Shown here in pieces: positions 17,142 through 25,738 of a DNA stretch of 64,000 bases. The notes under the pieces are model-generated. The model saw nothing but the letters and a program-made list of their open reading frames with translations. It was not told where the DNA came from and made no database searches. The DNA comes from SZUA-584 sp040768905 (GTDB taxonomy: Bacteria; Bacillota; Clostridia; Christensenellales; SZUA-584). The position numbers and the translations under genes were made by a program. How positions within the stretch are numbered: position 1 is the stretch's first letter; each line of letters opens with the position of its first letter. The stretch spans positions 682,001 through 746,000 of the forward strand of contig JAXGMA010000001.1 in assembly GCA_040768905.1 (NCBI GenBank), given 5' to 3'.

Positions 17142-18044
17142 TTATGCTAAAAGCATGCGGTCAAGGCTCTGTTTTGCTTTGCGCATCATCTCTGCGTCAA
17201 GCAAGATCTCATATTGATCAAAAACGAGGGCATTGAGAACGTCTTCAAGTTTTGTTTTTTTCATATTGACACAGAAAAGCTTTGGCGAAAGAAGATAGAA
17301 TACTTTGTCCGGATTCTCTTTCCGAAGCGTCGAGAGGATGCCTTCTTCGGTGCCGATCAGGAATTTTTTATCCAAAGACTGTTTGGCATAACTGATGATC
17401 TGAGCGGTGCTGCCGGTAAAGTCGGCTTTATCGATGACTTCGCTGGGGCATTCGGGGTGAACGAGAAGCTTCGCATCCGGCATGGCGGCTTTGGCTTTCA
17501 AAACGTCTTCAGCGTTTATTCTGTGGTGAACGATGCAGTAACCGTCAAAAGGGATGATTTGTTTTTCGGGAACCTGCCGCGCGACAAAGTGTGCTAAGTT
17601 CCGGTCAGGAATAAATATGATCCTTTGCTCCTCGCGTGAAGCTGCGATTTTCACGGCGTTGGAAGATGTGACGCAAATATCGCATTCAGCCTTGACTTGC
17701 GAGGAGGTGTTGACATAACACACCACAGCCGCATCAGGGTACTGCGCGCGCAGGCGCTTGACATCTGATAGAGTCACCATGTCAGCCATTGGGCATCCTG
17801 CATCCTGTGCCGGAAGAAGGACTTTCTTGTCAGGGTTTAAGATCTTGGCGCTTTCCGCCATAAAACGCACGCCGCAGAAGACGATCATATCCGCATCGGT
17901 TTGAGCGGCCTGTTTGCTGAGCGCAAAAGAATCGCCGACAAAATCTGCTATCTCAAGAATGTCCTCCGTCTGATAATAGTGCGCGAGGATGACCGCGTTC
18001 TTCTCTTTTTTCAGCTGTGTTATCTTCTCGTATAAAGGATTCAT
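17142..18044 (-). CDS. nadA: Quinolinate synthase
   Basis: 4Fe-4S enzyme condensing iminoaspartate with dihydroxyacetone phosphate to quinolinate. The 300 residues have AVILAHYYQ, DSFALSK, CGVRFMAESAKIL, cluster cysteines in DAGCPMAD, HPECPSE and the C-terminal LFCVNMKK, and the GTEEGIL motif. The frame stays open to 18149, but the promoter -10 covers an in-frame ATG at 18080, so that codon would not be transcribed; ATG 18044 is the real start. First gene of the NAD operon. Confidence 0.95.
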   Translation of the reverse strand: MNPLYEKITQLKKEKNAVILAHYYQTEDILEIADFVGDSFALSKQAAQTDADMIVFCGVRFMAESAKILNPDKKVLLPAQDAGCPMADMVTLSDVKRLRAQYPDAAVVCYVNTSSQVKAECDICVTSSNAVKIAASREEQRIIFIPDRNLAHFVARQVPEKQIIPFDGYCIVHHRINAEDVLKAKAAMPDAKLLVHPECPSEVIDKADFTGSTAQIISYAKQSLDKKFLIGTEEGILSTLRKENPDKVFYLLSPKLFCVNMKKTKLEDVLNALVFDQYEILLDAEMMRKAKQSLDRMLLA

Positions 18045-18078
18045 CTTTTTTTGTCCAATCAGTATTTTGTTGAGCTTC

Positions 18079-18107
18079 ATTATACTAAACCGTCTGTCAA
18101 AAAGCAA
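18079..18107 (-). promoter_or_regulatory. Promoter of the nadA-nadB-nadC operon
   Basis: On the minus strand TTGCTT (18107-18102) and a perfect TATAAT (18084-18079) are separated by 17 bases. The predicted transcript starts about 30 bases before ATG 18044. No obvious NiaR operator was recognised. Confidence 0.7.
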
Positions 18108-18220
18108 ATACGGCAGGTGCGGTGAATAGATTATGCTCAATATTTTCAAAAACCATCTGGCATGTGCTTTACATAATCAAAGCCAGCTTTTATGATAAGA
18201 GAAAACACGGAGGTTTTGGT

Positions 18221-18637
18221 ATGAAGAGCTTTCGAAAAATATTGACGCTGGACATTCCCCAAAGGCGGCAGCTTATCAACATTACGCCGCAGGTTGCAGA
18301 GGCGCTTTTAGAGAGCGGCATACGCGAGGGGCTGTGTCTTGTCAACGCCATGCACATCACAGCAAGTGTGTTCATCAATGATGACGAACCGGGGCTTCAT
18401 GCAGATTTTGAACGCTGGCTTGAGAAACTCGCGCCGGAAAAACCCTACGACCAGTACGCGCATAACGGCTTTGAGGACAACGCGGATGCGCATTTAAAGC
18501 GCACCATCATGGGGCGCGAGACGGTGGTCGCAGTCACGGAAGGACGGCTCGATTTTGGGCCGTGGGAGCAGATATTCTACGGCGAGTTCGACGGAAAACG
18601 AAAAAAAAGGCTGATGATCAAGATCATTGGGGAGTAA
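18221..18637 (+). CDS. YjbQ family (UPF0047) protein
   Basis: The 138-residue protein has the strongly conserved YjbQ/UPF0047 blocks NAMHITASVFINDDE, AHNGFEDNADAHLKR, GRETVVAVTEGRLDFGPWEQIFYGEFDG. Some members have weak thiamine phosphate synthase activity, but the physiological role is not settled. ATG 18221 is chosen over an upstream in-frame start because ACGGAGG lies just before it and the family begins here. It is divergent from nadA and upstream of PFK. Confidence 0.92.
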   Translation: MKSFRKILTLDIPQRRQLINITPQVAEALLESGIREGLCLVNAMHITASVFINDDEPGLHADFERWLEKLAPEKPYDQYAHNGFEDNADAHLKRTIMGRETVVAVTEGRLDFGPWEQIFYGEFDGKRKKRLMIKIIGE

Positions 18638-18682
18638 ACTCTGCCCATATCGTCATTTTAAAAGGCCCTTTTCATAAAGGCG

Positions 18683-18711
18683 TTGTCAAAGGCCATGCAG
18701 TGGGTTATAAT
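18683..18711 (+). promoter_or_regulatory. SigA promoter of the phosphofructokinase gene
   Basis: TTGTCA (18683-18688) and a perfect TATAAT (18706-18711), spacer 17, about 40 bases before the ATG. Confidence 0.75.
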
Positions 18712-18749
18712 TTCTTTTAAAGTTTTTATTTTACCGGGAGGAGATAATA

Positions 18750-19997
18750 ATGGGAGTATTAAAAGGGGCATGCATATTCGGACAGTCGGGCGGGCCGACT
18801 TCGGTGATCAACGCCAGTGCATGCGGTGTTTTTCAGCAGGCACTCAAAGAAGAGAACATCACGAAGGTGTACGGCGCCTCGCATGGTATCGTCGGCGTTT
18901 TGAACGAACAGTTTTTTGACATGGCGCAGGAGGACGCTGCGGAGCTGGAACTGCTGAAAACCACGCCTTCGTCGGCGCTGGGTTCTGTGCGGTACAAGCT
19001 GGCCGATCCCGATGCGGATGACACGGATTACAAAAGAATGCTCGAAGTGTTCAAAAAGTATGATATTCGTTACTTTTTTTACAACGGCGGCAATGACTCC
19101 ATGGACACATGCAACAAAGTCAGCAAATACATGCAAAAATCGGGCTACGAGATGCGCATCATCGGCGTACCCAAAACGATTGACAATGATCTTTGGGCAA
19201 CTGACCACTGCCCAGGTTACGGGAGCGCGGCCAAATACATAGCGACTTCAACCATGGAAGTGTATCAGGACGCGCGGGTTTATGATACCGGCATGATCAC
19301 GATACTCGAGGTGATGGGAAGAAACGCCGGCTGGCTCACGGCCGCAACTGCGCTTGCCGCGTATAAAGGCGCAGGCCCGGATCTTATCTATCTTCCTGAA
19401 AAGCCTTTTGACATGGATGATTTTCTTGTTCGCGTCAAAGAGATCTATGCGAAAAACAAAAAGGTGCTTGTGGCTGTTTCCGAAGGCATCAGAGACAAAG
19501 ACGGCAAATATATCTCTGAATACGGCAGCGACCTTACGCAGCAGAAAGATTCATTCGGGCACGCGCAGCTTGGCGGGCTTGCGTATACACTCGCCAACAT
19601 TGTCAAGGAGGCGACGGGCGCAAAAGTGCGCGGCATAGAGTTCAGTCTGCTGCAAAGATGTGCGGCGCACATGGCATCCATGACTGACATAAACGAAGCT
19701 TACCTTGCCGGACAGACGGCCGTAAAAACGGCAGTGGAAGGCAAGACCGATCTGATGGTCGCTTTCGAGCGTGCGCCGGGCAAAGCATACAAATGCAACA
19801 TAAAGCTCATCGGCTTGCATGAAGTGGCCAACAAGGAAAAGAAAATACCGGACGAATGGATCACCGGCGGCGGCACAGGCTTAGGGCAGGAGTTTATCGA
19901 TTACGCGCTTCCGCTGATCCAAGGCGCAACGAACCTGCCGTTTGAAGAGGGGCTGCCAAGGTTCGCAAAGCTTAAGAAAGTTTCTGCCAAATTCTAA
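18750..19997 (+). CDS. pfp: Diphosphate--fructose-6-phosphate 1-phosphotransferase
   Basis: Phosphofructokinase of 415 residues. Two features point to pyrophosphate rather than ATP as donor: the GGNDSMDT motif with Asp where ATP enzymes have Gly, and PKTIDNDL with Lys where ATP enzymes have Gly. Other family segments are PGYGSAAKYIATS and MGRNAGWL. PPi use makes the step reversible and saves ATP, in keeping with a fermentative anaerobe. GGGAGGAG precedes the ATG; a terminator follows, so it is a single-gene unit. Confidence 0.92.
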   Translation: MGVLKGACIFGQSGGPTSVINASACGVFQQALKEENITKVYGASHGIVGVLNEQFFDMAQEDAAELELLKTTPSSALGSVRYKLADPDADDTDYKRMLEVFKKYDIRYFFYNGGNDSMDTCNKVSKYMQKSGYEMRIIGVPKTIDNDLWATDHCPGYGSAAKYIATSTMEVYQDARVYDTGMITILEVMGRNAGWLTAATALAAYKGAGPDLIYLPEKPFDMDDFLVRVKEIYAKNKKVLVAVSEGIRDKDGKYISEYGSDLTQQKDSFGHAQLGGLAYTLANIVKEATGAKVRGIEFSLLQRCAAHMASMTDINEAYLAGQTAVKTAVEGKTDLMVAFERAPGKAYKCNIKLIGLHEVANKEKKIPDEWITGGGTGLGQEFIDYALPLIQGATNLPFEEGLPRFAKLKKVSAKF

Positions 19998-20022
19998 AAC
20001 GCTGAAGACAATACACAAGACG

Positions 20023-20053
20023 AAGAGCCTTTCGGCAACGATCGGCTCTTTTT
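20023..20053 (+). terminator. Terminator of the phosphofructokinase gene
   Basis: AAGAGCC (20023-20029) pairs with GGCTCTT (20044-20050), followed by a T run. Confidence 0.8.
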
Positions 20054-20093
20054 GATACAGCAAAAAAGGATTAAAGATTACTTCTTGAAATTC

Positions 20094-20148
20094 TGTGTAT
20101 GCAATGTATACACAAACGCTTTATTTTTTGCAGGATATACGCTATAAT
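20094..20148 (+). promoter_or_regulatory. Operator-like inverted repeat and promoter of the paaK-iorAB operon
   Basis: TGTGTAT (20094-20100) and ATACACA (20108-20114) are perfect inverted arms with a 7-base spacer. Just downstream lie TTTATT (20120-20125, a weak -35) and TATAAT (20143-20148), spacer 17. The repeat ends five bases before the -35, a position suited to an activator or repressor. Confidence 0.55.
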
Positions 20149-20219
20149 CTAAACAATATGCAGCACGGGAGAATGGGACACTCTGATTGCATGCAAATAA
20201 CTGATATGGGGAGCACGGG

Positions 20220-21512
20220 ATGATTTGGAATGAAAAGATGGAGTGCGCTTCGCGTGAAGATTTGCAGTCACTGCAGCTTGAACGCCTCAAAAGTACGGTG
20301 GCACGGTGTTACAATAACGTTCCGTATTACAGAAAAAAACTCCAAGATGCAGGCGTTCAGCCGCAAGATATTAAGTCGCTTGACGATATCCGCAGGTTGC
20401 CATTTACGGTAAAAGACGATCTGCGTGAAAACTTTCCGTATAAGCTTTTTGCAGTTCCGATGAAGGATGTCGTTCGCTTACATGCATCTTCAGGCACCAC
20501 GGGCAAACCCACTGTCGTTGGCTACACAAGGGCGGATCTTGATATGTGGGCGGAATGCATCGCGCGTATCGTGTGTGCGGCCGGCGCCACGCCGGAGGAT
20601 ATCGTACAGATCACCTTTGGGTATACGCTGTTTACAGGCGCCTTCGGCCTGCACTACGGCCTTGAAAAACTGGGGGCGACCATCATTCCCATTTCAGGCG
20701 GAAATACTGAACGACAGCTTTCCATCATGCAGGATTTTGGGACAACAGTGCTGGTCGGTACGCCCTCATATGCGCTGTATATGGCCGAAACTGCAAAAAA
20801 ACTCGGCATCGATACCGAAAAACTGCCGCTGCGCCTCGGGCTTTTCGGAGGCGAAGGGCACACTGAAAAAATGCGGCGCGAGATCGAGCAAGCATGGCAT
20901 ATTCTCGCGACAGAGAATTACGGCCTCTCGGAGATCATCGGGCCGGGCGTTTCGGGGGAATGCTGGCTCAAGCAGGGCATGCACATCATGGAGGATCATT
21001 TTTATTGCGAAATCATTGATCCTGATACGCTGGAACCTTTGCCTGACGGCGAGCAGGGAGAAATGGTCATCACCTCACTCTCCAAAGAAGCGCTGCCGAT
21101 ACTGCGCTACCGCACCAAGGATATCACATGGCTTATACCCGAAAAATGCGCATGCGGGCGCACGTCGATGCGCATGGCAAAGGTGCAGGGACGCACAGAC
21201 GATATGCTGATCATAAGAGGCGTCAACGTATTCCCTTCGCAGATAGAAAGCGTGCTGCTCGGTGTGGAAGGCATCGGCTCGCACTATGAGATCATTGTGC
21301 GCAAGGAAGGCTATATGGACAGCATTGAGGTGCTGGTCGAAGTCGTCGATGCCGGGCTGCTTGACAGCTTTGCCGCTTTGGAAGCGCTCGAACGAAAAAT
21401 ACAGCACGCGATATATACCGTTTTGAATATAACAGCCGCTGTGCGGCTCGTTGAGCCTGAATCGCTCAAACGCTTTGAAGGAAAAGCCAAACGCGTGACA
21501 GACCTGCGCTGA
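20220..21512 (+). CDS. paaK: Phenylacetate--CoA ligase (first copy)
   Basis: AMP-forming aryl-acetate:CoA ligase of 430 residues. It shows the adenylation P-loop-like SSGTTGKPTVVGYT, the GLSEIIGPGVSGEC core motif, RYRTKDITWL and the C-terminal RIDD-like GRTDDMLIIRGVNVFPSQIE. With iorA/iorB next to it, the likely role is interconversion of aryl-acetyl-CoA and aryl acetate during aromatic amino-acid fermentation. A second copy follows iorB. Confidence 0.93.
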   Translation: MIWNEKMECASREDLQSLQLERLKSTVARCYNNVPYYRKKLQDAGVQPQDIKSLDDIRRLPFTVKDDLRENFPYKLFAVPMKDVVRLHASSGTTGKPTVVGYTRADLDMWAECIARIVCAAGATPEDIVQITFGYTLFTGAFGLHYGLEKLGATIIPISGGNTERQLSIMQDFGTTVLVGTPSYALYMAETAKKLGIDTEKLPLRLGLFGGEGHTEKMRREIEQAWHILATENYGLSEIIGPGVSGECWLKQGMHIMEDHFYCEIIDPDTLEPLPDGEQGEMVITSLSKEALPILRYRTKDITWLIPEKCACGRTSMRMAKVQGRTDDMLIIRGVNVFPSQIESVLLGVEGIGSHYEIIVRKEGYMDSIEVLVEVVDAGLLDSFAALEALERKIQHAIYTVLNITAAVRLVEPESLKRFEGKAKRVTDLR

Positions 21513-21542
21513 CAACTTGACAACTTTTTGAAGGAGAGACTG

Positions 21543-23270
21543 ATGAAAATACTGATGCTGGGCAATGCGGCGTTTGCCCGTGGGGCATATGAAGCCGGGG
21601 TGACCGTGGCTGCTGCTTACCCCGGAACGCCGAGTACCGAAATAACTGAAACGATTGCAAAATACGATGAGGTCTATGCCGAGTGGTCGCCCAATGAGAA
21701 GGTGGCGCTTGAAGTTGCTATCGGCGCGTCTATTGCCGGCGCGCGCGCGCTTTGCTGTATGAAGCATGTGGGGCTCAACGTTGCCGCAGATCCGCTTTTC
21801 ACAGCGTCATACACAGGCGTCAACGGCGGGCTTGTGATCATCGTTGCTGATGATCCCGGGATGCACTCGAGCCAGAACGAGCAGGATTCGCGGTTTTATG
21901 CGCGCAGCGCGCACTTGCCGATGCTTGAACCGGCGGACAGCAGCGAAGCAAAAGAATATGTGAAACGCGCGTTTGCTTTGTCCGAGAAATACGACACACC
22001 TGTGATTGTGCGCTCAAACACAAGGGTGTCGCACTCTCAGGGGCTTGTTGACCTCGTAGACCGCGAAGATGTGCCGTTAAAACCGTATGTCAAGGATATC
22101 GGCAAATATGTGATGATGCCCGGCATGGCAAGACAGCGCCACATCGTTGTCGAGCAGCGCATGAAGGATTTAAAGGCTGATGCGGATACACTCGAATTCA
22201 ACACCACAGAATACCGTGATAAAAGCATCGGCATCATCACGAGCGGCGTCGTGTACAACTATGTGCGCGAGGCGCTGCCGGATGCGAGCGTATTGAAACT
22301 GGGGCTGATCTACCCGCTGCCGGAAAAGCTTATACGCGATTTCGCGCAGCAGGTCGACAAACTGTATATCATAGAAGAGCTGGAGCCTTTTTTCGAGAAC
22401 CAGATCAAGGCCATGGGCATAGAGACGACGGGAAAAGCATTGTTCTCCGTGCAGGGCGAATACAGCGTCAACCTGATCGCCGAAAAAATTGCAGGAAAGA
22501 AAATGATGGCATCAGAGCCAGGCCCTTTGCCCCAAAGGCCTCCCGTGATGTGCCCCGGTTGCCCGCACCGCGCGGTCTTCTACACACTGAAAAAACTCGG
22601 CCTCACCGCCACGGGCGATATCGGCTGTTATACGCTGGGTGCCCTCCCGCCGCATGCCGGTATAGATACCTGTATCTGTATGGGCGCAAGCATAGGCAAC
22701 GCGCTGGGTATGGAAAAGGCACGCGGAAAGGAATTTACACGCAAACTCGTCGCCGTTATAGGAGACTCGACATTTTTTCATTCAGGCCTCACTGGGCTTG
22801 CAGACATGGTGTACAATGATTCTGTTGGTACGGTGATCATCGTGGATAATTCCACAACAGGGATGACCGGCCATCAGCATCACCCGGGCACGGGGAAAAC
22901 CGTCAAGGGCGAGATCGCCGAGGCTATCGATATTGCCGCACTGGCTTGTGCGATGGGCGTCAAACATGTGCGCATCGTAGACCCTTTTGACTTAAAGGAA
23001 CTCGAAAAGGTACTCAAAGAGGAAACCGCGCGCGAGGCTTTAAGCGTTGTCATCACAAGAAGGCCTTGCGTGCTGCTTGATAAAAAATATATATTGCCGC
23101 CTTTTACCATCAACGAAAACTGCACACAGTGCGGGGCTTGCTTGAAGCTTGGCTGTCCGGCGGTCATAAAAACAGCACAAGGCATGAAGATTGATGCGTC
23201 TGTGTGCACTGGCTGCGGCCTGTGCGCCAAGGTGTGTGCTTTTAACGCGATAGAAATGGCAGGTCACTGA
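21543..23270 (+). CDS. iorA: Indolepyruvate:ferredoxin oxidoreductase alpha subunit
   Basis: Catalytic TPP- and iron-sulfur-containing subunit that oxidatively decarboxylates aryl pyruvates to aryl-acetyl-CoA and reduces ferredoxin. The 575 residues have an N-terminal pyrimidine-binding domain (AYPGTPSTEITET), a TPP-binding GDIGCYTLG / MGASIGNALG / GDSTFFHSG region, and two C-terminal 4Fe-4S motifs (CTQCGACLKLGCP and CTGCGLCAKVC). ATG 21543 follows AAGGAGAG; the frame is open from 21528. Its stop overlaps the iorB start in ATGA fashion. Confidence 0.96.
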   Translation: MKILMLGNAAFARGAYEAGVTVAAAYPGTPSTEITETIAKYDEVYAEWSPNEKVALEVAIGASIAGARALCCMKHVGLNVAADPLFTASYTGVNGGLVIIVADDPGMHSSQNEQDSRFYARSAHLPMLEPADSSEAKEYVKRAFALSEKYDTPVIVRSNTRVSHSQGLVDLVDREDVPLKPYVKDIGKYVMMPGMARQRHIVVEQRMKDLKADADTLEFNTTEYRDKSIGIITSGVVYNYVREALPDASVLKLGLIYPLPEKLIRDFAQQVDKLYIIEELEPFFENQIKAMGIETTGKALFSVQGEYSVNLIAEKIAGKKMMASEPGPLPQRPPVMCPGCPHRAVFYTLKKLGLTATGDIGCYTLGALPPHAGIDTCICMGASIGNALGMEKARGKEFTRKLVAVIGDSTFFHSGLTGLADMVYNDSVGTVIIVDNSTTGMTGHQHHPGTGKTVKGEIAEAIDIAALACAMGVKHVRIVDPFDLKELEKVLKEETAREALSVVITRRPCVLLDKKYILPPFTINENCTQCGACLKLGCPAVIKTAQGMKIDASVCTGCGLCAKVCAFNAIEMAGH

Positions 23271-23836
23271 TGATGGATATTTTGATTGTTGGGGTCGGTG
23301 GACAGGGAACGCTGCTCACAAGCCGAGTGCTTGGGAATTTGGCGGTATCTCTCGGATACGATGTAAAACTCTCGGAGGTGCACGGAATGGCGCAGCGCGG
23401 CGGCAACGTCGTCACGCATGTCCGGTTCGGAGAAAAGGTTTATGCGCCTGTGATCGATGACGGGTGCGCAGACATCATTCTGGCTTTTGAGATGCTTGAA
23501 GCCCTAAGATGGTGCGGACGGCTCAAAGAAGGCGGTAAATTATTTGTCAATACGCAAAAGATCCTGCCCATGCCGGTGATCACGGGTGCGGAGCCCTATC
23601 CCGCTGATATAGAAGACCGCATCAGGGAAATGGTGCCGGATACTGTTTTCTTGGATGCGCTGTCATTGGCCAATGAGGCCGGCAACGCAAAAGCGCTCAA
23701 CACCGTCATGGTCGGTGTGCTCGCGCGTCACATGGATATCGACAAGCAAGAATTTATTGACGCGGTCAAACAAACGGTGCCTGCTGCCACTAAGAAGATC
23801 AATCTTTTGGCATTTGAGAAAGGCTATAACGCATAA
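23270..23836 (+). CDS. iorB: Indolepyruvate:ferredoxin oxidoreductase beta subunit
   Basis: Gamma-type subunit of 188 residues partnering IorA. It has the VGVGGQGTLLTSRVLG nucleotide/CoA-binding start and the EVHGMAQRGGNVVTHVR motif. Two consecutive ATGs (23270 and 23273) could serve as start; the first overlaps the iorA stop. Part of the paaK-iorA-iorB-paaK-ACT operon. Confidence 0.95.
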   Translation: MMDILIVGVGGQGTLLTSRVLGNLAVSLGYDVKLSEVHGMAQRGGNVVTHVRFGEKVYAPVIDDGCADIILAFEMLEALRWCGRLKEGGKLFVNTQKILPMPVITGAEPYPADIEDRIREMVPDTVFLDALSLANEAGNAKALNTVMVGVLARHMDIDKQEFIDAVKQTVPAATKKINLLAFEKGYNA

Positions 23837-23857
23837 ACTTCCATTCGGAGGAACACT

Positions 23858-25156
23858 ATGTACTGGGACAAAGAACTTGAATGCATGGACAGAGAGCAGC
23901 TTTTTGCCCTTCAGGCCAAAAAACTGTATGCGACGGCCAAAAAGGTTTACGACAACGTACCATTTTATAAAAAGGCGTTTGATGAAAAGGGCGTGCGCCC
24001 AGAAGACATCAAAAACGTTGGCGATGTGAAGCTGCTGCCATTCACACTCAAGCAGGACCTGCGCGACAATTACCCCTTTGGGCTGTTCGCCGTACCCAAA
24101 AGCGAGATCTGCCGGGTGCATGTATCGTCCGGAACGACCGGCAAGCCGACCGTTGTCGGATACACCAAAAGAGACATCGACAACTGGGCACAGCTGATGG
24201 CGCGCACATTTACATTCGCGGGCGGATGCAAGGATTCGGTGATACAGGTGGCCTATGGTTACGGCCTTTTCACGGGCGGCCTGGGCGCGCACTACGGTGC
24301 GGAGCTGCTCGGTGCGATGACCGTGCCCGTTTCTGGAGGCAACAGTAAAAGGCAGATCATGCTGATGCAGGATTTTGGATCAACGATCATTGCGTGCACG
24401 CCGTCTTATGCGCTTTACCTCGCTGAAACCATGGAAGAGATGGGCGTTGACCCCAAAAGCCTGAAACTCAAAGCGGGCGTTTTCGGCGCAGAGCCATGGA
24501 CGGAAGCCATGCGCAGCGAGATCGAACAGAGGCTCAATCTGCTTGCGATAGACATATACGGCCTTTCGGAGATCATGGGCCCGGGCGTGGCTTCTGACTG
24601 TGAATACAAGCAGGGGCTGCATATCGCCGAGGATTTCTTCCTTGCGGAAATCATCGACCCGGACACTTTGGAGCCGCTGCCCTACGGCAAAGAAGGAGAG
24701 CTCGTGATCACGACCATCGATAAGGACGGTATACCTCTTATCCGCTACCGCACGCGCGACATTACCGCACTGCATGCGCAAACATGCGGCTGCGGGCGCA
24801 CATTGATGCGTATGGACAAAGTGCGGGGGCGCACCGACGACATGCTTATCATACGCGGCGTCAATGTATTCCCGTCGCAGATTGAAGGCGTGCTCGTGGA
24901 GATGGCGGATGTACAGCCGCATTACCAGATCATTGTCGACAGGCACGACAACACAGATCAGCTTGAAGTTCAGGTTGAAGTATCAGCAGAGCTTTTCTCA
25001 GACGAAATCAGGCGTCTTGAAGCGCTGAGTAATAAAATACGCTTTGAAATACAGTCGGTACTGGGAATTGGCGTCAAAGTCACGCTTGTGGAACCCAAAA
25101 CCATTACGCGCAGCGAAGGCAAGGCCAAACGCGTGATCGATAACCGGAAATTATAA
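23858..25156 (+). CDS. paaK: Phenylacetate--CoA ligase (second copy)
   Basis: The 432-residue paralogue of the gene at 20220 has the same SSGTTGKPTVVGYT, GLSEIMGPGVASDC, RYRTRDITAL and GRTDDMLIIRGVNVFPSQIE motifs but clear divergence elsewhere, so it is not a recent duplication. It probably differs in acyl preference (for example phenylacetate against indole- or hydroxyphenylacetate), which is inference. An AGGAGG-type site lies before the ATG, and the ACT-domain gene follows 15 bases after the stop. Confidence 0.93.
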   Translation: MYWDKELECMDREQLFALQAKKLYATAKKVYDNVPFYKKAFDEKGVRPEDIKNVGDVKLLPFTLKQDLRDNYPFGLFAVPKSEICRVHVSSGTTGKPTVVGYTKRDIDNWAQLMARTFTFAGGCKDSVIQVAYGYGLFTGGLGAHYGAELLGAMTVPVSGGNSKRQIMLMQDFGSTIIACTPSYALYLAETMEEMGVDPKSLKLKAGVFGAEPWTEAMRSEIEQRLNLLAIDIYGLSEIMGPGVASDCEYKQGLHIAEDFFLAEIIDPDTLEPLPYGKEGELVITTIDKDGIPLIRYRTRDITALHAQTCGCGRTLMRMDKVRGRTDDMLIIRGVNVFPSQIEGVLVEMADVQPHYQIIVDRHDNTDQLEVQVEVSAELFSDEIRRLEALSNKIRFEIQSVLGIGVKVTLVEPKTITRSEGKAKRVIDNRKL

Positions 25157-25171
25157 TGAGGAGGCGTCAAC

Positions 25172-25600
25172 ATGATCAAGCAGATATCCGTCTTTGTGGA
25201 AAACAAGAAAGGCCGTTTGGCTAAAATCACAGATGTTCTGGGCAAGGGCGGCATCGATCTTATCGCGCTGTCCATTGCGGATACGACAAATTTCGGCATC
25301 ATGCGCTGTATCGTGAGTGATCCGCAAAAAGCGATCGGACTTCTCAAAAACGCAGGATTTACCGCCAGTACAACGGAGGTGATCGTGGCAGAAGTCACGG
25401 ATAAACCGGGCGGGCTTGCGCATGTCCTGGCACTGCTTGACAATGCCGGCATCAGTGTTGAGTATCTTTACTCGTTTGTGCGCACACCCAATCAGAACGC
25501 GTTGATACTCTTCCGCGTTGAGGATATAGCCGCTGCAACAAATGCACTGGCAAACGGCGGTGTCAAACTCTTAAGCGAAGAGGACATCTATAAGATTTGA
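25172..25600 (+). CDS. Tandem ACT-domain protein
   Basis: The 142-residue protein consists of two ACT domains: residues 1-70 start with ISVFVENKKGRLAKITDVL, and residues 71-142 contain VTDKPGGLAHVLALL. ACT domains bind amino acids and regulate enzymes; this type regularly accompanies phenylacetate-CoA ligase genes. It likely senses an aromatic amino acid or related ligand for the operon, which is inference. GAGGAGG precedes the ATG. Confidence 0.9.
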   Translation: MIKQISVFVENKKGRLAKITDVLGKGGIDLIALSIADTTNFGIMRCIVSDPQKAIGLLKNAGFTASTTEVIVAEVTDKPGGLAHVLALLDNAGISVEYLYSFVRTPNQNALILFRVEDIAAATNALANGGVKLLSEEDIYKI

Positions 25601-25738
25601 CCAACCGTTGGGTTGAAAGCCTACCGCAGCAGCGGCATGGCCAAAAAACCAGCGAAAACAATAAAACAGTTTGTGCGTACGCAACACAGCCTCAAGCCGG
25701 CTGGATTTAAGTGCGTTTTTCAAAAGAAGAAGGCAAGT

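Noticed and set aside
18045..18149. N-terminal extension of NadA
   Set aside because: The nadA promoter -10 overlaps an in-frame ATG within this extension, and the family begins at the ATG at 18044.
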